A DNA stretch of 10,858 nucleotides from Lachnospiraceae bacterium. Its GTDB lineage: Bacteria; Bacillota; Clostridia; Lachnospirales; Lachnospiraceae. The notes under the pieces were generated by a model. It saw nothing but the letters and a program-made list of their open reading frames with translations, was not told the origin of the DNA and made no database searches. Positions 6,727 to 10,858 of the stretch are shown in pieces. Each line of letters starts with the position of its first letter. Position 1 is the stretch's first letter. The stretch covers positions 1-10,858 of the forward strand of contig VSOA01000110.1 of assembly GCA_009774585.1 (NCBI GenBank), written 5' to 3'. The position numbers and the translations under genes are program-made.

Positions 6727-8538
6727 TTACTCTAATTGCATCCGATCGATCGGAAACATCAGTCTGACGCGCGTCCCCATCTGTGGTTCAGAATAAATAT
6801 GAACGCGGTATCCGTCGCCGAAATGCAGCTTCATACGCTGGTTAATGTTATAGAGTCCGATACTCTTACTTCTGCTCATATCCCTTATTTCAATATCCGT
6901 ACGCAGTTTTCCGAGCACTTCCTCCGTCATGCCGCATCCGTTATCCTCCACGTCGATGATAAGAAGATTCATGCCTTCAGATATTTTCCTATATACAGAG
7001 ACAGCGATCCTGCCATCCTCATCCTTTTCCTCTAACCCGTGCACAATGGCGTTCTCCACCACCGGCTGAAGCAGAAGCGGCGGCAGATAATACTCCTTCA
7101 AATCAAGTCCCGGCTCTGTCTCCTTGGTGTACTGGATGCGGTCGCCGAAACGCAGGTGCTGTATCGCTATATACTCCTCCACATGGTTCAGTTCCTCCTC
7201 GAGGGTCGTCATGGCAGTGCCCATATTCTCAAGGACATAGCGCATTGATTTGCCCAGAAGTTTGATCGCCGTCGCCGCCTCTTTATCCCCTGCTTTCAAG
7301 GCTTTCATGCGGATCGTTTCCAGCGTGTTATAAAGAAAATGCGGATTAATCTGGCTTGCAAGCATCTTAAACTCCATTTCCTGCTGACTGATCAGCAGTT
7401 TCTGCTCTTTAAGCTGCGCCTCGTACGCTCTCGCCTCCTGCTCCTTGATATTCCGCACCATGATCTGCAAATCATCAAATGCCTCTGACAGTTCGTCATT
7501 CCCTTGGAATGTGGAAATAAGTTCATAGTCCTGATTACTGGCTTTGTGCATCTCTTCTCTGAGCACATTCACTCTTCCGGCAAAATGTTTCGTGAAGAAA
7601 TGTATCATGACACCCGGAATTACCAGATTGAGAGCAATAATAATCCCACATAAATACAAGATTCTCCGAATATTCGCATATCCTTGACTATCAAGCGTAC
7701 ACACATATATCCTCGAATCAGACTGGAACATATAAAATGTAGAAATGTTAATCAAATATCTTTTGTTATCCATTTCAGTCGCTCCCGTATATTGGAAAGA
7801 CGGTTCCTCAAAATCCACTGGCATTGGCTGCGCTTTGCCGTAACGGCTTCTGTCGGAACTGTAGAAAACCGGCCCTCTGTCTACCGACAGCGTACATAGG
7901 TATTCATCATTATCCACACGAAGACGTAAGTCATTCTCATCCAGATGAATGACCAGAACTGCGTGATACGGAGAATTAATGAGCGGAATCGCCCGCACCA
8001 GACATAAACTCCAATATTCATCGTGATATCCGTATTCCCACGGAATTGCGCGCCAGTGGATACCGGGTTCCGATATGGCTTCCTGATACCATATCGTATT
8101 CATGACATCCTCATCCAGACATACAAATTGCTTATAATCCGAAATCGTAGGATTATCCGTATATATTTCAACTGCACTGAACTCAGTATAATTTCTTGCA
8201 CATTGCTCCAGCAGCGCATTCTGGTCGACGGCCTTCATATAGTCTCTTGTCGAGTCGAAGTTTTCCGTCAGTATCTTCCGAATCCCGAGATCAAAGACAA
8301 TGTCCTTAGAAACATTATAAGTATCCGTCGTCAATTCAAAGAGCAGATTCCTCACCCGATGATTCTCTGATTTCAAAAGATCCGTATAGTAGTCCACCAT
8401 GATACGTCCCGTGTAGAGCAGCAGAAAAGTACCAAGCAGAAGCATAGGCACTACAATCACAGCCGCATAAATAATATACAACTGCTGTCTGATGGTAGCG
8501 CGATTAAAAATAGAAATGAAACGTATTTTTTTACTCAT
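6727..8538 (-). CDS. YesM-type membrane sensor histidine kinase
   Basis: A 603-residue two-component kinase. Transmembrane segment 1 is at about residues 20-42; an extracytoplasmic Cache-like sensor domain spans about 45-290 (with 'HWRAIPWEYGYHDEYWSLCLV', of the YesM pattern); transmembrane segment 2 is at about 293-313, followed by HAMP to about 365 and a coiled stretch. The His_kinase box is 'QINPHFLYNTLETIR' with phospho-acceptor His400. The ATPase domain shows the N box 'VVENAIVHG' (493-501), G1 'DNGCGM' (532-537) and G2 'SIGLYNI' (559-565). The start codon overlaps the GH31 stop in ATGAGTAA (8 bp); the nearest Shine-Dalgarno-like AGAGGG is 17 bp away, too far for strong initiation, which points to translational coupling. 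Its probable partner is the AraC-type regulator at 1015-2646. The Cache domain may sense the oligosaccharide directly or through the binding protein. Confidence 0.94.
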   Translation of the reverse strand: MSKKIRFISIFNRATIRQQLYIIYAAVIVVPMLLLGTFLLLYTGRIMVDYYTDLLKSENHRVRNLLFELTTDTYNVSKDIVFDLGIRKILTENFDSTRDYMKAVDQNALLEQCARNYTEFSAVEIYTDNPTISDYKQFVCLDEDVMNTIWYQEAISEPGIHWRAIPWEYGYHDEYWSLCLVRAIPLINSPYHAVLVIHLDENDLRLRVDNDEYLCTLSVDRGPVFYSSDRSRYGKAQPMPVDFEEPSFQYTGATEMDNKRYLINISTFYMFQSDSRIYVCTLDSQGYANIRRILYLCGIIIALNLVIPGVMIHFFTKHFAGRVNVLREEMHKASNQDYELISTFQGNDELSEAFDDLQIMVRNIKEQEARAYEAQLKEQKLLISQQEMEFKMLASQINPHFLYNTLETIRMKALKAGDKEAATAIKLLGKSMRYVLENMGTAMTTLEEELNHVEEYIAIQHLRFGDRIQYTKETEPGLDLKEYYLPPLLLQPVVENAIVHGLEEKDEDGRIAVSVYRKISEGMNLLIIDVEDNGCGMTEEVLGKLRTDIEIRDMSRSKSIGLYNINQRMKLHFGDGYRVHIYSEPQMGTRVRLMFPIDRMQLE

Positions 8539-8561
8539 ATATATCGTACTGTTTTCCCTCT
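8531..8561 (-). promoter_or_regulatory. GH31 stop / kinase start overlap, probable translational coupling
   Basis: On the minus strand ATGAGTAA holds the kinase ATG and, one frame away, the TAA stop of the GH31 gene. The only purine-rich site, AGAGGG (complement of 8556-8561), is 17 bp from the ATG, so ribosomes finishing the enzyme probably re-initiate on the kinase. Confidence 0.65.
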
Positions 8562-10600
8562 TTAATCATTACCGGAATAATGTCAAGCGGCGCCGGAACC
8601 GTTATCGTCTGCCCGCCCGCATATTCTTTCTTCGTATATGCGTCCGTCCACTTACACCCGGACGGCAGATAAATCTGTCTCTCACGCATTCCCTCTTCCA
8701 TTACCGGCGCCACGAGTAAATCGGGGCCGAACATATATGCGTCTTCTGTCTCCCAGCATGTCCTATCCTCCGGAAAGTCGTAAAATAACGGTCTCATCAC
8801 GGGTGCGCCCGACTTCGCCGCCTCTTCCATACAGACTCTGATATACGGGCGAAGCCTCTCTCTGATAAAAAGATATCTGGTCAGTATCCGGTAATTGTCC
8901 TCACCAAAACTCCACACCTCATTATCCTGCCCGCTTGTCAGTTGTCTCACGCCGTCAATGTATTCCTGCTCTCTCTCATACCACGGAGAACGCTCCCCAT
9001 GCATACGGAATACAGGACAGAATGCTCCCCATGCAAACCATCGAACCAGCAGTTCTTTAAAATGTTCGTCGCTGATATCACCACCCAAGAAACCGCCGAT
9101 ATCGGACGTCCACCACGGAATGCCCGCAATACTCATACTTAATCCCGCCTGTAGCTGCTCACGCATGGAGCGGAAAGAAGAGTGAATATCTCCCGACCAA
9201 GTAAGCACGCCATATTTCTGACTGCCTGCCCAAGCGCATCGCACAAGACTCATAATATCCGTCTCGCCTTCAGCCCTGAGTCCGTCGTAGAACCCTTTCG
9301 CATAGCCCACCGGATAACGGTTGGAGCACTGCAGTGCCGTGCCCTCATAATAACGGTAATTATCGAAATCGTACGGACCGTACTCCGGCTCCGCCTCGTC
9401 CAGCCAGAAGCAGCGGATTCCCTTCTTATAATAGTTCTCCCTGCAGCGCTCCCACACATATTTCTGCGCCCCGGGATGTGTCGCATCATAGAAAATCGTA
9501 TTGCCCATCCATGTCATATGGTTGGAATTACCTCTGTCCGCGCTCACAAGATATCCGTTCTCCGCCATCGCGCCGAAATTCTCGCTGCGCTCGTCGATAG
9601 TAGGCCATACCGATACCACCGTTTCGATACCCATCTCCCCAAGTTCACGCACCATTGCCTCTGGATCCGGCCAGTCTCTCGGCTCGAATTTGAAATCACC
9701 CTGCCTTGTCCAATGGAAGAAATCCACTACGATGGCGTCCATAGGAAGCCCTCTCTTCTTATGCTCCCTTGCCACGGCAAGAAGTTCCTCCTGATTGCGG
9801 TAACGCAGCTTACACTGCCAGTACCCCATACCGTATTCCGGCATCATCGGCGTTCTTCCCGCCGCTGCAGAATACTGCTCTTCTATTTCTGCCGGTGTGT
9901 CTCCGGCTGTGATAAAATAATCCAGCTTCTTCGTACTGATTGCAGACCACTCCGTCTTGTTGACGCCGAACACTGCCGTTCCGATTGCCGGATTATTCCA
10001 CAGAAACCCGTATCCTCTGCTGGAAATCATAAAAGGTACGCTCGCCTGCGAATTGCGGTGCGCCAATTCCAGAATGGCGCCTTTTTTATTAAGATGTTTC
10101 TCCTGATACTGCCCCATACCGAATATTTTCTCATCGTCATACGCCTCAAACCGCGCTGTCAGGGAATAGTCCGTACTCCCTTGTATCGGTTTTAATTCTC
10201 TTGCATCAATACGAAGCGGCACGCAATATCTGTTGATACGGTTCCGGTTGCGCCAATATTCCTCCGTCAGAAGTTCTCCCTTCTGATTGTAGAAGCTGAT
10301 CCATCCCTCGTGGGAAACCTTCGCCGTAATCTTGCCGTTAACAAGCTTAGCCTGCGTCCCTTTCTGATGATACTGCGCATATTCCTCCGACCGGTACCAC
10401 GGGTCTGTCACGTCAATCTCCTCAAAGCTTATCTGTGGCTCCGTATCTTCGACCGGTTCCGTGAGCGCCCAGTTATTATCATCCATATGCACCTCTCTGG
10501 TCATACGCACCCGCAAAGAATTGACGCCCCACGGTTCGATGATAACGCGTGATGTCCCGTCCAAAATAAGCAGTTTCTTTCCATCCTGTTCTAAATGCAT
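8531..10600 (-). CDS. GH31 alpha-glycosidase, probable cytoplasmic alpha-xylosidase
   Basis: A 689-residue GH31 enzyme, which hydrolyses terminal alpha-linked xylose or glucose with retention. Residues about 1-235 are the N-terminal beta-sandwich, the barrel runs about 250-540 and C-terminal beta-domains follow. Catalytic nucleophile: Asp401 in 'CFWLDEAEPEYG'. Acid/base: Asp471 in 'TWSGDIHSSF'. Other active-site elements are Asp293 in 'VVDFFHW', Asp500 in 'WWTSDIGGF' and Arg532/His534 in 'FRMHGERSP'. The 'GDFKFEPRDWPDPEAMV' insert and WLDEAEPE loop resemble alpha-xylosidase-like members more than starch alpha-glucosidases, but I cannot exclude another subfamily. No signal peptide is visible, so it should act on imported oligosaccharides. 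GGAGG (complement of 10607-10611) is 6 bp ahead of the ATG. It follows the GH74 gene by 77 bp with no clear terminator and overlaps the kinase gene by 8 bp, so the three are likely one operon. Confidence 0.93.
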   Translation of the reverse strand: MHLEQDGKKLLILDGTSRVIIEPWGVNSLRVRMTREVHMDDNNWALTEPVEDTEPQISFEEIDVTDPWYRSEEYAQYHQKGTQAKLVNGKITAKVSHEGWISFYNQKGELLTEEYWRNRNRINRYCVPLRIDARELKPIQGSTDYSLTARFEAYDDEKIFGMGQYQEKHLNKKGAILELAHRNSQASVPFMISSRGYGFLWNNPAIGTAVFGVNKTEWSAISTKKLDYFITAGDTPAEIEEQYSAAAGRTPMMPEYGMGYWQCKLRYRNQEELLAVAREHKKRGLPMDAIVVDFFHWTRQGDFKFEPRDWPDPEAMVRELGEMGIETVVSVWPTIDERSENFGAMAENGYLVSADRGNSNHMTWMGNTIFYDATHPGAQKYVWERCRENYYKKGIRCFWLDEAEPEYGPYDFDNYRYYEGTALQCSNRYPVGYAKGFYDGLRAEGETDIMSLVRCAWAGSQKYGVLTWSGDIHSSFRSMREQLQAGLSMSIAGIPWWTSDIGGFLGGDISDEHFKELLVRWFAWGAFCPVFRMHGERSPWYEREQEYIDGVRQLTSGQDNEVWSFGEDNYRILTRYLFIRERLRPYIRVCMEEAAKSGAPVMRPLFYDFPEDRTCWETEDAYMFGPDLLVAPVMEEGMRERQIYLPSGCKWTDAYTKKEYAGGQTITVPAPLDIIPVMIKEGKQYDIYE

Positions 10601-10677
10601 GATTTGCCTCCGTTAGAAATTGTTATATTGTGTATGTCTTTAGAGATTTTATGTTCAACCGAATATTTCTGTGAAGC

Positions 10678-10858
10678 TTATTCTGTTGACTCTGCCTCAC
10701 TCTTCACCGGTTCTCCGTACAACACTCCCCTGCTTCCGGTGGCAAGATATAATCTGCCGTATACCCTGCTGTCGCCCTCCACACTGTTAATCTCTCCATA
10801 CATCTGTTTATCTGTATTCAGCCGTACAAATGACTTCCCGTCATCCTCCGACCGATAG
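10678..10858 (-). CDS. GH74 xyloglucanase-like protein, C-terminal 59 residues (5' end outside window)
   Basis: The minus-strand frame is open from 10857 to TAA at 10680-10678, so the start lies beyond the window. The fragment begins with an Asp-box/BNR motif 'SEDDGKSF' (fragment residues 3-10), then 'QMYGEINSVEGDSRVYGR' and 'LYLATGSRGVLYGEP' (36-50), before a short acidic tail. That order, a BNR repeat followed by 'GDxRVYGRxYLxTxxRGxxYG', is the usual C-terminal end of GH74 seven-bladed propeller enzymes, endo-xyloglucanases and oligoxyloglucan-specific hydrolases. It ends in the propeller-closing segment with no carbohydrate-binding module or cell-wall anchor after it. It lies 77 bp upstream of the GH31 gene on the same strand. 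Whether the enzyme is secreted or intracellular cannot be seen. Another BNR-repeat protein is possible but less likely. Confidence 0.8.
   Translation of the reverse strand, partial: YRSEDDGKSFVRLNTDKQMYGEINSVEGDSRVYGRLYLATGSRGVLYGEPVKSEAESTE

Noticed and set aside
9182..10195. Long open frame on the + strand (337 codons) opposite the GH31 gene
   Set aside because: It is antisense to a clearly conserved GH31 catalytic domain, its product is Arg/His/Pro-rich without recognisable motifs, and it has no ribosome binding site; a shadow of the real gene.
10601..10677. Possible terminator between the GH74 and GH31 genes
   Set aside because: Only a 6-bp AGAAAT/ATTTCT repeat 44 bp apart is present, with no stable stem or U-run, so the two genes are treated as one operon.

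Overview
The window reads as one side of a plant-polysaccharide utilisation locus, most probably for xyloglucan, from a Gram-positive Firmicute of the Clostridia (Lachnospiraceae/Ruminococcaceae-like gut bacterium). Evidence for the lineage is the set of gene families: a YesM-type sensor kinase, a YesN-type AraC response regulator, an LplA/LplB/LplC-type sugar importer with a lipoprotein binding component, strong purine-rich ribosome binding sites and moderate G+C. The organism is an inference; no rRNA or other marker gene is present.

Layout. On the + strand, positions 1-845 carry the C-terminal 280 residues of a GH29 alpha-L-fucosidase, ending in a hairpin at 850-889, followed by a complete AraC-type response regulator (1015-2646). 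This converges on a minus-strand block, and a shared stem-loop at 2703-2736 lies between the two stop codons. The minus-strand block, in transcription order (right to left), is: the last 59 codons of a GH74-type xyloglucanase (10858-10678), a GH31 alpha-xylosidase-like enzyme (10600-8531), a YesM-type histidine kinase that overlaps the GH31 stop by 8 bp (8538-6727), a 205-bp AT-rich regulatory gap with phased T-tracts and a structured leader, then permease LplB-type (6521-5580), permease LplC-type (5566-4679) and the solute-binding lipoprotein (4537-2795).

How the parts fit. GH74 enzymes cut the xyloglucan backbone. The resulting oligosaccharides would be captured by the lipoprotein, imported by the two permeases with an ATPase encoded elsewhere (none is here), and trimmed inside by the GH31 enzyme, which has no signal peptide; a GH29 fucosidase would remove the fucose caps of dicot xyloglucan. 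The kinase and response regulator, which flank the transporter rather than sitting next to each other, are the likely sugar sensor and activator. The substrate assignment rests on the GH74 tail plus the GH31 and GH29 neighbours and is an inference. The most interesting non-coding stretch is 6522-6726, where a promoter with good -10 but no -35 matches, phased T-tracts and two mutually exclusive hairpins sit just ahead of the transporter genes.
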